Below are positions 28,161 through 38,486 of a stretch of 64,000 nt of DNA, piece by piece. The DNA is from Streptomyces sp. AP-93. GTDB lineage: Bacteria > Actinomycetota > Actinomycetes > Streptomycetales > Streptomycetaceae. The number at the start of each line of letters is the position of its first letter. Within the stretch, counting starts at the first letter, position 1. The stretch lies in the NCBI RefSeq assembly GCF_022808175.1, contig NZ_JALGBX010000006.1, positions 1 to 64,000 of the forward strand. Reading direction: 5' to 3'. The notes beneath the pieces were generated by a model. The model saw only the letters and a list, made by a program, of their open reading frames with translations. It ran no database searches and was not told the origin of the DNA. The position numbers and the translations under genes are program-made.

Positions 28161-29767
28161 GCCGTGAGTCAGCCGTGATTGATATCAGCCCGTCCGTGAT
28201 GCAGTTCCTTCTGGCGTTCGTCGTGGCCGGACCCCTCGTCGGCGCGGTCGCCGCCCTCCTGCCGGCCCCGCCCGGACTGAAGGGCAAGAGCCCCGAACAG
28301 GCCGTCCTGCGCCACGGCGTGACCGTGACCGGTGCCATCCTCGCCGCGGCGATCGTCCTCGCCGTGGGGTTCGACCACGACGCCCCGTCCCGCTTCCAGG
28401 CGACGACGGACATCAGCTGGATCCAGGCGCTGAACGTCCGGATCCACCTCGGCATCGACGGCATCTCGCTCCCCCTCCTCCTGATGACCGCGCTGCTGTT
28501 CTTCCTCTGCGCGCTCTACAGCTACTTCAAGCTCCCCGCGGGCCCCTCCGCGAAGGCCTTCGTCGCCCTGCTCCTGGTCCTGGAGTCGGGCACCCTCGCC
28601 ACCTTCGCCGTCCTGGACCTGCTGCTGTTCTTCCTCGCCTTCGAGATGGTCCTCATCCCGATGTACTTCCTCATCGCCCGCTGGGGCGGTGCTCAGCGGC
28701 AGGCCGCCGCCTGGAAGTTCATCCTCTACACGCTCCTCGGCTCCGTCGTCATGCTGCTCGGTCTGCTGCTGATCGGACTGAACAGCGGCACTTTCGACAT
28801 GGTGGCACTCGCCTCTGACAATGGCCGCGAACTGTCCCACACCACCCAGGTCCTGGCCGTTCTGGCCATCGGGATCGGCCTCGCCGTGAAGACCCCGATG
28901 TGGCCGCTGCACAGCTGGCTGCCGGACGCCCACACCGCCGCACCCACCGTCGGTTCCGTCCTCCTCGCAGGCGTCCTGCTGAAGATGGGCACCTACGGGT
29001 TCGTCCGGATCCTGCTGCCCGCCACCCCCGACGGCATGGCCACCTTCGCCCCGTACCTGGGCGCCTTCGCCGCCGTGGGCATCGTCTACGGGTCCCTGGC
29101 CTGCCTCGCCCTCGCCCGCAAGGGCAACAAGGGCGACCTCAAGCGCCTCATCGCGTACTCCTCCGTCGGCCACATGGGCTTCGTGCTGCTCGGAATCGCG
29201 TCCATGACACCCACCGGGGTCAACGGCGCGCTGTTCGCCAACGTCGCGCACGGCCTGATCACCGGCCTCCTCTTCTTCCTGGTCGGCGCCCTCAAGGACC
29301 GCTACGGCACGGCCGACCTCGACACCCTCGCCGGAGCCACCGGCGCGGCCCTCTACGGCCGCGCCCCCCGCTTCGGCGCCCTCCTCGCCTTCGCCGCCAT
29401 CGCCTCGCTCGGCCTCCCCGGCCTGGCCGGTTTCTGGGGCGAGATGCTGGCCCTCTTCGGCGCGTTCGACCCCGCCGAGGGCCTGTCGCGGCCCGCGTTC
29501 CTCACGTACATGTCCGTCGGCGCGTTCGGCACCCTGCTCACCGCCGCCTATCTTCTGATCGTCGTACGGCGGGTGTGCATGGGCGACCCGAAGGCCGCGC
29601 GCGAAAGCGCCGCCGCCCCCGTGGTCCTCGCGGACATCCAGCGCTACGAGTACGCCGCCTGGACCCCGCTCGTCGCCCTCACGCTCCTCGCCGGCCTGTG
29701 GCCCGCGGTCCTCCTCGGCCTCACCGACCCGGCCGTCCAGAAGCTCCTCGCGGGAGGGAACTCATGA
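28157..29767 (+). CDS. nuoM: NADH-quinone oxidoreductase subunit M (antiporter-like)
   Basis: A 536-residue proton-pumping subunit. FFLAFEMVLIPMYFLIARWGG carries the key membrane Glu. KTPMWPLHSWLPDAHTAAPT and LLKMGTYGFVRILLP carry the channel lysines and helix break. The start is uncertain: GTG 28157 overlaps the nuoL stop, while GTG 28175 gives a protein starting at IDISPSVM. Neither has a strong ribosome site, so coupling from nuoL is likely. It ends by overlapping nuoN. Confidence 0.93.
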   Translation: MSRESAVIDISPSVMQFLLAFVVAGPLVGAVAALLPAPPGLKGKSPEQAVLRHGVTVTGAILAAAIVLAVGFDHDAPSRFQATTDISWIQALNVRIHLGIDGISLPLLLMTALLFFLCALYSYFKLPAGPSAKAFVALLLVLESGTLATFAVLDLLLFFLAFEMVLIPMYFLIARWGGAQRQAAAWKFILYTLLGSVVMLLGLLLIGLNSGTFDMVALASDNGRELSHTTQVLAVLAIGIGLAVKTPMWPLHSWLPDAHTAAPTVGSVLLAGVLLKMGTYGFVRILLPATPDGMATFAPYLGAFAAVGIVYGSLACLALARKGNKGDLKRLIAYSSVGHMGFVLLGIASMTPTGVNGALFANVAHGLITGLLFFLVGALKDRYGTADLDTLAGATGAALYGRAPRFGALLAFAAIASLGLPGLAGFWGEMLALFGAFDPAEGLSRPAFLTYMSVGAFGTLLTAAYLLIVVRRVCMGDPKAARESAAAPVVLADIQRYEYAAWTPLVALTLLAGLWPAVLLGLTDPAVQKLLAGGNS

Positions 29768-31347
29768 CGGTCCTTCGCCCCACCATCACCACCGCCATCG
29801 CCGCCGCAGACGGCCCCAGCATGGTCCAGTCCGTCGACTGGCTCGCCATCGCGCCGGTCGTCATCACCGCCGCCGTCGGCCTCCTCGTGCTGGTCGCCGA
29901 CCTCTTCCTGCCGGAGCACCGCAAGCCGCTGCTCGGCTGGATCTCCGTCGCCGGACTGGCCGCCGCGACCGCCACCCTGCTGCCGCTGCGCGCAGGCGAC
30001 CGCACCACCTTCTGCCTGACCGGACCCGGTACGGCGGACCCCGGCGCGTGCAGCTACGCCGCCGACCACTTCGCGCTCGTCGTCCAGTTCCTCGTCCTGG
30101 GCGGCGCCCTGGTCACCGCCCTGCTGTCGGTCACGGCCGTCCGCGAGGCGCGCATGCCGGCCGGTGAGTACTGGTTCCTGCTGCTCTCCTCCGCCGCCGG
30201 CGCGGCCCTGCTGCCCGCCTCCCGCGACCTCGCCACCCTGATCGTCGCCCTCGAAGTCGCCTCGCTGCCCGCCTTCGCCCTCGTCGGCATGCGGCGCGGC
30301 GACCGGCTCTCCTCCGAGGCCGCCCTCAAGTTCTTCCTGTCCTCCGTCACCGCCACCGCCGTGTCCCTGATGGGCGTCAGCTTCGTCTACGCCGCCACCG
30401 GCTCCCTGCACCTCACCCAGGTCGCCGACCGGCTCGGGAACGTCCCCGGGCAGCTCGACACCCTCGCCATGGCCGGCGTCGCGCTCACCCTGGTCGGCTT
30501 CGCCTTCAAGACGGCCGCCGTCCCCTTCCACTTCTGGGTCCCGGACACCTACGTGGGCGCCCCGCTGCCCGTCGCCGGATACCTGTCGGTCATCGGCAAG
30601 GCCGTCGGCTTCACCGGCCTCGTCCTCGTCACCGTGATCGCCTTCCCCGCGTACTCCGACGTCTGGGGCCCGGCCCTCGCCGTCCTCGCCGCGCTCACCA
30701 TGACCCTCGGCAACGCGGCGGCCCTGCGCCAGTCCGCCGACCGTCCCGGCGGCGCCGTACGGCTGCTCGCCTGGTCCTCCGTGGGCCAGGCCGGCTACCT
30801 GCTGGTCCCGATCGCGGCCGCCGCCTACGCCGGCCGCGACCAGATCGGCTCCACCGTCGCCTACGCCCTCATGTACGCCGCCGTGAACCTCGGCGCCTTC
30901 GCCGTGGCCGCCCTGGTGGCCCGTACGAAGCCCCTGCACCGGCTCTCCGACTACCGGGGCCTGTACTCCGAGAGCCCGCTCGCCGCCCTCGCGATGGCCT
31001 TCTTCCTGCTCTGCCTGGCCGGTCTGCCGCCGGGCATCATCGGGCTCTTCGCGAAGGTCACCGTCTTCCGCTCGGCGGTCGACGCGGGGCTGGGCTGGCT
31101 CGCCGTGGTCATGGCCGTCAACGTCGTCATCGCGCTGTACTACTACCTGCGCTGGACCGCCCTGCTCTTCCGCGCCCCCGACGGGGACGCGGCCCGGGAG
31201 GGCGCCCAGGAGGGCGCGCAGCCCCGTACGAGGGCCCCCTGGCCGGTCACGGCGGCCATCGTGCTCACCGCCGCCACCGCCCTGGTCCTCTCCGGCGCCC
31301 CGCAGCTCGTCCTGCGCTTCGCCACGGGCAGCCTCTTCCCGCTGTAG
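29764..31347 (+). CDS. nuoN: NADH-quinone oxidoreductase subunit N (antiporter-like)
   Basis: A 527-residue third antiporter-like subunit and the last gene of the cluster. Key features are [20 protein letters not shown] (Glu helix), [19 protein letters not shown] and [20 protein letters not shown] 29764 overlaps the nuoM stop and has GAGGGAA upstream. All three pump subunits plus H, J and K are retained, so the membrane arm is complete. Confidence 0.94.
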   Translation: MTVLRPTITTAIAAADGPSMVQSVDWLAIAPVVITAAVGLLVLVADLFLPEHRKPLLGWISVAGLAAATATLLPLRAGDRTTFCLTGPGTADPGACSYAADHFALVVQFLVLGGALVTALLSVTAVREARMPAGEYWFLLLSSAAGAALLPASRDLATLIVALEVASLPAFALVGMRRGDRLSSEAALKFFLSSVTATAVSLMGVSFVYAATGSLHLTQVADRLGNVPGQLDTLAMAGVALTLVGFAFKTAAVPFHFWVPDTYVGAPLPVAGYLSVIGKAVGFTGLVLVTVIAFPAYSDVWGPALAVLAALTMTLGNAAALRQSADRPGGAVRLLAWSSVGQAGYLLVPIAAAAYAGRDQIGSTVAYALMYAAVNLGAFAVAALVARTKPLHRLSDYRGLYSESPLAALAMAFFLLCLAGLPPGIIGLFAKVTVFRSAVDAGLGWLAVVMAVNVVIALYYYLRWTALLFRAPDGDAAREGAQEGAQPRTRAPWPVTAAIVLTAATALVLSGAPQLVLRFATGSLFPL

Positions 31348-31646
31348 AGCCGCGCCGGAGCGCAGCCGGAGCCGTGCCAGAGCCCTGCCAGAGCCCTGTG
31401 AGGGCCCGGTCAGGGCCCCGTCGGAGCCGTGGCCCGCCCCGCGCCCGTAACCCGTACGGCCTAACCTCCATCGCGCCCGCCGCGACCCCGCCCCCCGGTC
31501 CACCGGGGCGGCGGGGACGGGCGCGCCCGGGGAACCTGCCGCGCTCACCTCGCGTTGACCAGGAAGGAAGGGTCCACTGGACCGTAGGCCCTCCGATCCC
31601 CAGATCCTGGACGGGTTCCCCTGCCGCACCACTTGGAGGGCGCACC
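31348..31646. other. Spacer between nuoN and htpX with short GC repeats
   Basis: No gene is supported. Just after nuoN a short imperfect repeat (GCCAGAGCCCTG, twice, 31375-31400) and related GGGCCC dyads could act as a terminator. AGGAAGGAAGG at 31560-31572 is too far from the htpX start to be its ribosome site. Confidence 0.5.
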
Positions 31647-32510
31647 GTGCACCGCCGGCACAACGGGCTGAAGACCGCCGTACTCCTCGGTGGTCTGTCG
31701 GCCCTCATCATCCTCATCGGAAGCTTCTTCGGCCGGGGCGGCCTGATCGTCGCCGTCCTCGTGGCCCTGGGCACCAACGCGTACGCGTACTGGAACAGCG
31801 ACAAGCTGGCCCTGCGCGCGATGCGGGCACGCCCCGTCAGCGAGTTCGAGGCACCCGAGCTCTACCGGATGGTGCGCGAGCTCTCCACGTCCGCGCGCCA
31901 GCCCATGCCCCGGCTCTACATCTCCCCGACGGAGGCCCCCAACGCCTTTGCCACCGGCCGCAACCCGCGCAACGCCGCGGTCTGCTGCACCGAGGGCATC
32001 CTGCGCATACTCGACGAGCGCGAGCTGCGCGGGGTCATCGGCCACGAGCTCAGCCACGTCTACAACCGCGACATCCTCATCTCGTCCGTGGCGGGCGCCC
32101 TCGCCTCCGTGATCATGTTCCTGGTCAACTTCGCCTGGCTGATCCCCATCGGCCGCTCCAACGACGACGAGGGCCCGGGGCTCTTCGGCATGCTGCTGAT
32201 CATGATCCTGGGCCCGCTGGCGGCCTCCGTGATCCAGCTCGCCATCAGCCGCTCGCGCGAGTACGAGGCGGACGCCTCCGGGGCCCAGCTCACCGGGGAC
32301 CCGCTCGCCCTCGCCAGCGCCCTGCGCAAGCTGGACGCCGGCACCAAGCAGCTCCCGCTGCCGGCCGAGCCGCGACTGGAGGCCGCGAGCCACATGATGA
32401 TCGCCAATCCCTTCCGCCCCGGCGAAGGATTGTCCAAGATGTTCTCCACGCATCCCCCGATGGCCGAGCGCATCGCCCGGCTCGAACAGTTGGCAGGCCG
32501 AAGTCAGTGA
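31647..32510 (+). CDS. htpX: HtpX-family M48 zinc metalloprotease
   Basis: A 287-residue membrane protease. Two N-terminal helices (about 10-45) precede the zinc motif HELSH (133-137) with the third ligand in [10 protein letters not shown], and two more helices (150-165, 180-200) follow the motif. It degrades damaged membrane proteins on the cytosolic face. Start GTG 31647 has TTGGAGGG upstream. It overlaps the next gene by 4 bp, giving a two-gene operon. Confidence 0.93.
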   Translation: MHRRHNGLKTAVLLGGLSALIILIGSFFGRGGLIVAVLVALGTNAYAYWNSDKLALRAMRARPVSEFEAPELYRMVRELSTSARQPMPRLYISPTEAPNAFATGRNPRNAAVCCTEGILRILDERELRGVIGHELSHVYNRDILISSVAGALASVIMFLVNFAWLIPIGRSNDDEGPGLFGMLLIMILGPLAASVIQLAISRSREYEADASGAQLTGDPLALASALRKLDAGTKQLPLPAEPRLEAASHMMIANPFRPGEGLSKMFSTHPPMAERIARLEQLAGRSQ

Positions 32511-32899
32511 AGACCATCCTGAACCTCATTTGGCTCGTCCTCAGCGGAGTCTGGCTCTTCCTGGGCTACTGCCTGGCGGGTGTGATCCTCTGCATCACCA
32601 TCATCGGAATCCCCTTCGGCATAGCCGCGTTCCGCATCGCGGTGTACGCCCTGTGGCCCTTCGGGTACACCGCCGTCGAGCGGCGTGACGCGGGCGCCGC
32701 GTCCTGCGTCGGGAACGTGCTGTGGCTGGTCCTCGCGGGCTGGTGGCTGGCCCTCGGCCACATCGTCACCGGCATCGCGCTGTGCATCACGATCATCGGC
32801 ATCCCGTTCGGCATCGCCAACTTCAAGATGGTCCCGCTCTCCCTGCTCCCGCTGGGCCGTGAGATCGTCCCCACGGACGCTCCGTTCGCCTCGCGCTGA
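32507..32899 (+). CDS. YccF-domain small membrane protein
   Basis: A 130-residue protein with two copies of the YccF domain. Each copy has a membrane helix ending in the same peptide, [13 protein letters not shown] (residues 25-38 and 86-99). GTG 32507 overlaps the htpX stop, so the two are co-translated. YccF proteins have no assigned activity; the pairing with HtpX hints at a membrane-maintenance role. Confidence 0.88.
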   Translation: MKTILNLIWLVLSGVWLFLGYCLAGVILCITIIGIPFGIAAFRIAVYALWPFGYTAVERRDAGAASCVGNVLWLVLAGWWLALGHIVTGIALCITIIGIPFGIANFKMVPLSLLPLGREIVPTDAPFASR

Positions 32900-33001
32900 C
32901 CCGCGCCGAGCCCGCATCCGGTTCATCCACTCGTATTAAAGTTCCGGGTTGCTGACGAGTGACGCGGACGAGCGGCACGCACAACGGGCAGGGAAGAACC
33001 G

Positions 33002-34021
33002 ATGTCGACTGAGCCCAACCAGCCCTCCGAGCCCTCCGAGCCCTCTGAGTTCTGCGAGCTGCCCACGACCCTCTCGGTGGTCGTGCCGATGTACAACGAG
33101 GAGGACGCGCTGCCGGCCCTGGTCGGCAGGCTGCGCCCGGCACTCGACTCCATGGCCGTCCGCTACGAGGTCGTCGCCGTCGACGACGGCAGCAAGGACC
33201 GCACCGCGGAACTGCTCACCGAGTTCCAGACCAAATGGCCCGAGCTGCGGATCGTGCGGCTGCGCGGGAACTCCGGCCACCAGGCCGCCCTGACCGCGGG
33301 CCTGCACAGCGCCTCGGGCGCGTACGTGGCCAGCATCGACGCGGACCTCCAGGACCCGCCGGAGAAGATCCCGGAGATGCTCGACCTGGCCCGCGCGGAC
33401 GGCCTCGACATCGTCTACGGGGTCCGGGCCGACCGCAGCACCGACACCGGGTTCAAGCGGCACACGGCCGGTGCCTACTACTGGCTGGTGCGCCGCCTGG
33501 TCGGCAAGCAGGTGCCCGCGCAGGCGGGCGACTTCCGGCTGCTGAGCCGCGCGGCGGTCGACGCGGTCAAGGCCATGCCCGACCAGCACCAGGTGTACCG
33601 CCTGCTCGTGCCGTGGCTCGGCTTCCCCAGCGGCCAGGTCACCTACCAGCGCGAGGAGCGGGTGGCGGGCGAGACCAAGTACCCGCTGAGCAAGATGCTC
33701 AGGCTCGGCGTCGACAGCGTCATCAACTTCTCCGCCGCTCCACTGCGCCTGGCGACCTGGCTGGGCGTGGCAAGCTTCTTCGGCTGCCTGCTGATGGTGG
33801 GCGCCACCCTGGCGATCTACCTGAAGGGCCAGACCGTCCCCGGCTGGACCTCGCTGTTCATCGTGATGCTGTTCCTCGGCGGGGTGCAGCTGATCTGCGT
33901 CGGCCTGCTCGGCGAGTACATCGGCCGCATCTACACGGCGGTGCAGCGCCGGCCCACCTTCTTCGTCGGGTACGACTCGCACGCCGCGGCGGCGCGGAAC
34001 CCGGAACGCCAAGCGGACTGA
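33002..34021 (+). CDS. GT2-family glycosyltransferase with C-terminal membrane anchor (GtrB/DPM1-like)
   Basis: A 339-residue glycosyltransferase. The GT-A domain has VVPMYNEEDAL, VDDGSKDRT and ASIDADLQDPPE, the DxD-type nucleotide-sugar site. Two hydrophobic helices lie at about 255-280 and 285-312. This is the architecture of polyprenyl-phosphate glucosyl/mannosyl transferases, so it probably loads a sugar onto a lipid carrier at the inner membrane face. ATG 33002 follows AGGGAAG. The N terminus has a short EPSEPSEPSE repeat. Confidence 0.88.
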   Translation: MSTEPNQPSEPSEPSEFCELPTTLSVVVPMYNEEDALPALVGRLRPALDSMAVRYEVVAVDDGSKDRTAELLTEFQTKWPELRIVRLRGNSGHQAALTAGLHSASGAYVASIDADLQDPPEKIPEMLDLARADGLDIVYGVRADRSTDTGFKRHTAGAYYWLVRRLVGKQVPAQAGDFRLLSRAAVDAVKAMPDQHQVYRLLVPWLGFPSGQVTYQREERVAGETKYPLSKMLRLGVDSVINFSAAPLRLATWLGVASFFGCLLMVGATLAIYLKGQTVPGWTSLFIVMLFLGGVQLICVGLLGEYIGRIYTAVQRRPTFFVGYDSHAAAARNPERQAD

Positions 34022-34099
34022 GGCCCCCTCCGGCAGCTGCCGGGATCCCTGAAGTCCCAGGTCAGAGGGATTGTCAGTGGGGGGTGTCACTCTGTGTGC

Positions 34100-34645
34100 A
34101 TGGATGACACCGAGCAGTTGCTGAAGCAAGTCGCCGGTCGTGCGCACAGCTCCCACCAGGGGCGGTACGCGGCCACCGGCATCCCGCCCGCGCCCCTTCC
34201 GGCGCCCCTGGCCACCGCGGAACTGCACCGGGCCGAGGCCGCCCTGGGCTTCGCCCTGCCGCCCCTCCTCGCGGCCCTGCACACCCGGGTCGCGGACGGC
34301 GGCTTCGGCCCGGAGAACGGCCTGCTGTCCCTGGAGCGCGCCGTCGCCGAGTACACCGCGATGCGCGCGTCGGCCTGGCGCTGGCCCGAGGGCGTCCTGC
34401 CCATAGCCGACTTCGGCTGCGCCCTGCGCGCCTGCGTGGACTGCCGCTCGGCAACCGCCCAAGTCCTGCTGTTCGAACCGAACTCGGGCGACCCCGACCT
34501 CGCCTGGTTCCTCGAATCGCCCGCGCTCGCCGACTGGTTGCGCGGCTGGCTCGACGGCAGCGCCTGGTTCAGCGAGGAATCGGGCGCGGGGGAGGAGTGG
34601 GACCTGGAGCTGACCCCCTGGGCAGGCTTCAGAGCCCGGGTGTGA
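34100..34645 (+). CDS. SMI1/KNR4 (SUKH)-like protein
   Basis: A 181-residue soluble protein. ELHRAEAALGFALPPLLAAL followed by GGFGPENGLLSL is the start of a SUKH/SMI1-KNR4 fold, seen in toxin-immunity and housekeeping proteins. No polymorphic toxin is adjacent. The start is ATG 34100, or GTG 34094, which has better spacing to GGGG. The last 17 bp overlap the end of the convergent amino-acid permease. Confidence 0.7.
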   Translation: MDDTEQLLKQVAGRAHSSHQGRYAATGIPPAPLPAPLATAELHRAEAALGFALPPLLAALHTRVADGGFGPENGLLSLERAVAEYTAMRASAWRWPEGVLPIADFGCALRACVDCRSATAQVLLFEPNSGDPDLAWFLESPALADWLRGWLDGSAWFSEESGAGEEWDLELTPWAGFRARV

Positions 34646-35873
34646 GCCGCCGGCGCACGCCGTAGGCCAGCGCGCCCAGCGCCAGCACCGAGGCCCCCGC
34701 GACCGTCGACGCGGCGGGCAGCGCGCAGGCCAGCACCACACAGCCGGACAGCCCCACCGCTGCCACGGCCCGGCCCTTGACACCTGAATCGAGAGTCCAC
34801 GCGGAGGCGTTCGCGATCGCGTAATAGGCGAGCACGCCGAAGGAGGAGAAGCCGATCGCGCCCCGCAGATCGGTGGTGGCCGCGAGCACCGCCACCACCG
34901 CGCCCACCGCCAGCTCGGCGTGGTGCGGCACCTGATGCCGCGGATGTACGGCGGCCAGCGCGCGCGGCAGATGGCCGTCCCCGGCCATCGCCAGGGTGGT
35001 CCGCGACACCCCGAGCACGAGCGCCAGCAGCGAGCCCAGCGCCGCCAGGGCCGCGCCCACCCGGACGACGGGAGTCAGCCCGGGCCAGCCGGCCGCGCGC
35101 ACGGCATCGGCCAGCGGAGCCGCCGACCGCCCCAGCCCGTCGGCTCCGAGCACCGACAGCGCCGCCACCGAGACCGCGGCGTAGACGAGCAGGGCGATCC
35201 CCAGGGCGAGGGGAACCGCCCGCGGGATCGTGCGCTCCGGATCACGCACCTCCTCGCCCAGGGTGGTGATCCGGGCGTAGCCCGCGAAGGCGAAGAACAG
35301 CAGCCCGGCGCCCTGGAGCAGCCCGGCGGCGGCCCAGTCCGAGCCGCCGAGACGGCCGGCGTCGGCCGCGCCGGAGGACAGGCACGCCACGACGACCCCG
35401 GCCAGGACGGCCAGCACCACCGCCACGATCACCCAGGCGATCCGGGCGGACTTCTGCACCCCGCCATAGCTCGCGGCGGTCAGCGCCACCACTGCCGCCA
35501 CGGCCACCGCGTGCTGCTGCCCGGGCCACGCGTAGGCCCCGACCGTGAGGGCCATCGCCGCGCAGGAGGCGGTCTTGCCGACGACGAAGCCCCAGCCGGC
35601 CAGATATCCCCAGAAGGGCCCGAGCCGTTCGCGCCCGTACACGTAGGTGCCGCCCGAGGAGGGATAGCGGGCGGCCAGCCGCGCCGAGGAGTGCGCGTTG
35701 CAGTAGGCCACCAGGGCCGCGAGCGCGAGCGCCGCGAGGAGCGCCCCGCCCGCCGCACGCGCCGCCGGGGCCAGTGCGGCGAAGATCCCGGCGCCGATCA
35801 TCGCGCCGAGCCCGACGACGACCGCGTCGAAGACGCCCAGGGTGCGCTTCATCTCGTTACTCGTGGCGTTCAC
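34629..35873 (-). CDS. APC-family amino-acid permease
   Basis: A 414-residue transporter with about 12 membrane helices. GLGAMIGAGIFAALAPAARA is the helix 1 substrate break, and SGGTYVYGRERLGPFWGYLAGW is also typical. Substrate unknown. The start is GTG 35873, with ATG 35852 as an alternative. It is separated from the SulP gene upstream on the same strand by only 18 bp, so the two are probably co-transcribed. Confidence 0.88.
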   Translation of the reverse strand: MNATSNEMKRTLGVFDAVVVGLGAMIGAGIFAALAPAARAAGGALLAALALAALVAYCNAHSSARLAARYPSSGGTYVYGRERLGPFWGYLAGWGFVVGKTASCAAMALTVGAYAWPGQQHAVAVAAVVALTAASYGGVQKSARIAWVIVAVVLAVLAGVVVACLSSGAADAGRLGGSDWAAAGLLQGAGLLFFAFAGYARITTLGEEVRDPERTIPRAVPLALGIALLVYAAVSVAALSVLGADGLGRSAAPLADAVRAAGWPGLTPVVRVGAALAALGSLLALVLGVSRTTLAMAGDGHLPRALAAVHPRHQVPHHAELAVGAVVAVLAATTDLRGAIGFSSFGVLAYYAIANASAWTLDSGVKGRAVAAVGLSGCVVLACALPAASTVAGASVLALGALAYGVRRRLTPGL

Positions 35874-35891
35874 GGCCGGAGGGTATCCGGG

Positions 35892-37319
35892 TTAGGTGAC
35901 GCCTTCCCTGCCGGGGACCGGCGTGCGGCTGCGCTCCCAGCCGTCCAGCGCGGTCAGGCAGGCGTGGTCGAGGTGGCGCAGCCCGCTCAGGTCGAGGCGG
36001 ACGGCGCCGCCGCGGGGGAGCGCGTCCAGCTCGTCGAGCAGTTTGGGCAGCCGCAGGAAGCTGGCGTTCCCCAGGATCCGCACGCGCAGTTCGTCGCCCT
36101 CCCACACGGGCTCGATGTGGACGTGGGAGGTCTCCCAGGCCGCCTTGGCGACGGCGAGCCCCAGGCCGGCGAGCACTCCCTCGAAGAGGTTCGTGGCGAC
36201 GATCGCCGAGGCCGTCGCCACCAGGACGACCGCCTCGCCCCGGTGCGACCGCCACAGGGCGGCCACCGCCCGCACCGGCAGCAGCTTCCAGCCGGCGTGC
36301 AGCAGTACCCCGGCCAGCGCGGCGAGCGGGACGGACTCCAGCAGCCCGGGGACGGCCACGGCGAACAGCAGCAGCCAGCCGCCGTGCAGGATCCGGGAGG
36401 CCCGGGTGCGGGCGCCGGCCTCGACGTTGGCGGCGCTGCGGACGATGACGGCGGTCATCGGCAGGGCCCCGAGCAGCCCGCAGAGGGTGTTCCCGACGCC
36501 CTGGGCGACCAGTTCGCGGTCGTAGTCGGTCCGGTCCCCGTCGTGCATGCGGTCCACGGCGGCGGCACTGAACAGCGTCTCGGCGGAGGCGATCAGCGCG
36601 AGCGCGACCACGGTCCCGACGGCCCCCACGGAGGCCAGCACTCCGAAGTCCTCCCAGCCGGGCGGGGTCACGGCCGCCAGGACGCCCGTGACCCGGACCC
36701 GCTCCACGGGCAGCCGCAGCAGTACGGCCGCGGCGGTCGCGGCCGCGACCCCGACGAGCGCACCCGGCACGAGCCGCAGCCGTGCGGGCATCCGCCGCCA
36801 GGCCACCAGGACCGCGACGGTCCCGGCCCCGAGCGCCACGGCGGTCCAGTCGGCGCGCCCGCCGAGCTCCAGGACTCCGGCCAGCTTGTCCAGGGTCCGC
36901 GCCGGGGCCTGCGCATCGGCCAGGGCGTACAGCTGACCGGCGATCAGCACGAGTCCGATGCCGGCCAGCATCCCGTGCACGACGGCCACCGAGATCGCCC
37001 GGAACCACCGCCCGAGCCGCAGCACTCCCATGCCCAGCTGCACCAGGCCTGCGGCCAGGACGAGTACGCCGAGCGCGGGCAGCCCGTAGGTCCGCACGGC
37101 CTCGTAGACGAGCACGGTGAGCCCGGCTGCCGGGCCGCTCACCTGGAGGGAACTGCCCCGGAACCAGCCGGTGACCAGCCCGCCCACCACCCCGGTGAGG
37201 ATCCCGAGCTCGGCCGGCACCCCGGAGGCGACGGCCACTCCGACGCAGAGCGGTAGCGCGACCAGGGCGACCACCACGGACGCCCCGAAGTCTTCACGTA
37301 ACGTGCCGGCCCCAGGCAT
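35892..37319 (-). CDS. SulP-family anion transporter with STAS domain
   Basis: A 475-residue transporter. The SulP core (about 20-380) shows LPLCVGVAVASGVPAELGIL, FRGSSLQVSGPAAGLTVL and a substrate region with GALPMTAVIVRSAANVEAGA. A short STAS domain follows from about 385 (RVRILGNASFLRLPKLLDEL...VRLDLSGLRHLDHACLTAL). Substrate could be sulfate or bicarbonate; no fused carbonic anhydrase is present. ATG 37319 has AGGGGG at good spacing, which is preferred over GTG 37352. Confidence 0.87.
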   Translation of the reverse strand: MPGAGTLREDFGASVVVALVALPLCVGVAVASGVPAELGILTGVVGGLVTGWFRGSSLQVSGPAAGLTVLVYEAVRTYGLPALGVLVLAAGLVQLGMGVLRLGRWFRAISVAVVHGMLAGIGLVLIAGQLYALADAQAPARTLDKLAGVLELGGRADWTAVALGAGTVAVLVAWRRMPARLRLVPGALVGVAAATAAAVLLRLPVERVRVTGVLAAVTPPGWEDFGVLASVGAVGTVVALALIASAETLFSAAAVDRMHDGDRTDYDRELVAQGVGNTLCGLLGALPMTAVIVRSAANVEAGARTRASRILHGGWLLLFAVAVPGLLESVPLAALAGVLLHAGWKLLPVRAVAALWRSHRGEAVVLVATASAIVATNLFEGVLAGLGLAVAKAAWETSHVHIEPVWEGDELRVRILGNASFLRLPKLLDELDALPRGGAVRLDLSGLRHLDHACLTALDGWERSRTPVPGREGVT

Positions 37320-37508
37320 GTGGGAACCCCCTGTCGAGGCGGTGACGGACACCCCTCACCCTGGTGGGCGCACTCCCCGCCGCCCAAGTGCACACGGAGG
37401 GCGCCACGAGCGCGTACGCCGCTCACGCCCGGCACTCACCCACCGGGCGCCGGTTCCGCGACACCACCGCGACAACACCGCGACACCGCCGCCGCCGCAA
37501 CGACCGCG

Positions 37509-37537
37509 GCCCGGCGGTCCTCGAAGGACCGCCGGGC
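37509..37537 (-). terminator. Hairpin terminator after yajQ
   Basis: A perfect 13-bp inverted repeat, GCCCGGCGGTCCT with a CGA loop, 36 bp past the yajQ stop on the minus strand. Confidence 0.75.
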
Positions 37538-37572
37538 CGGCGTGCGGGCTGAACCGAGGCCTAAGCCGGTGA

Positions 37573-38061
37573 TCAGCGGTAGTTCACGAACTGGATCGCG
37601 AAGTCCAGGTCCTTGCCCTTGAGAAGGGCCTGGACTTCCTGGAGGTCGTCGCGGCTCTTGGAGCTGACGCGCAGCTCCTCACCCTGGACCTGGGCCTTGA
37701 CGCCCTTGGGGCCCTCGTCACGGATGATCTTCGCGACCTTTTTGGCGTTCTCCTGGGAGATGCCCTCTTCGATCGTGGCGAAGATCTTGTACTCCTTGCC
37801 GGACAGCTGCGGCTCACCGGCGTCGAGCGCCTTGAGGGAGATCCCGCGCTTGACCAGCTTGGTCTCGAAGACGTCCAGGACGGCCTTGACGCGCTCCTCG
37901 GAGTTCGCCTCCATCAGGATCTTCTCGCCGGACCAGGCGATGGTGGCGCCGGTGCCCTTGAAGTCGTAGCGCTGCGAGAGCTCCTTGGCGGACTGGTTGA
38001 GGGCGTTGTCGACCTCCTGCCGCTCGACCTTCGAGACGATGTCGAAACTGGAGTCGGCCAT
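37573..38061 (-). CDS. yajQ: YajQ-family nucleotide-binding protein
   Basis: A 162-residue small cytosolic protein of the YajQ family (DUF520). Diagnostic segments are [30 protein letters not shown] and [20 protein letters not shown]. Some homologues bind cyclic di-GMP. ATG 38061 is preferred over the 31-codon longer ORF because the family always starts at ADSSFDIVS. It is divergent from tRNA-Tyr. Confidence 0.93.
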   Translation of the reverse strand: MADSSFDIVSKVERQEVDNALNQSAKELSQRYDFKGTGATIAWSGEKILMEANSEERVKAVLDVFETKLVKRGISLKALDAGEPQLSGKEYKIFATIEEGISQENAKKVAKIIRDEGPKGVKAQVQGEELRVSSKSRDDLQEVQALLKGKDLDFAIQFVNYR

Positions 38062-38259
38062 GTGCTGTGGCTCCTTGAAGTCGGTAGTGACGGCCCCGAA
38101 GGGCGCGGCCGGACATCCCCGGACCGCTCCGCAAAGCCTAGCCACCGCGCCCACGTGCGGTGCTGATCAATCCGGTGGCGAAGCACCCCCGGTCATCGGG
38201 TATCGTTTACGTCGTTGCCACGGAGCGCCGCCGCAAGGCGGAAAGATGGCAGCGATCTT

Positions 38260-38341
<82 letters not shown>

Positions 38342-38349
38342 CGCGAGTG

Positions 38350-38392
38350 AAACCCTCGCTCATTGCAGAAATGCAGTGAGCGGGGGTTTTCT
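38350..38392 (+). terminator. Long hairpin terminator after tRNA-Tyr
   Basis: AAACCCTCGCTCATTGCA pairs with TGCAGTGAGCGGGGGTTT with only G-U wobbles and a GAA loop, followed by TTTTC. It is an intrinsic terminator with an unusually clear U-tract for this genome. Confidence 0.85.
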
Positions 38393-38486
38393 CGTACACC
38401 GCACCCCCGCCCACGGAATCCGCTGGCGGCGAAGCGGTCCGGGACGCATGCTGTCCACATGATCAGCATCAGCGGCCGAAAGGGCC

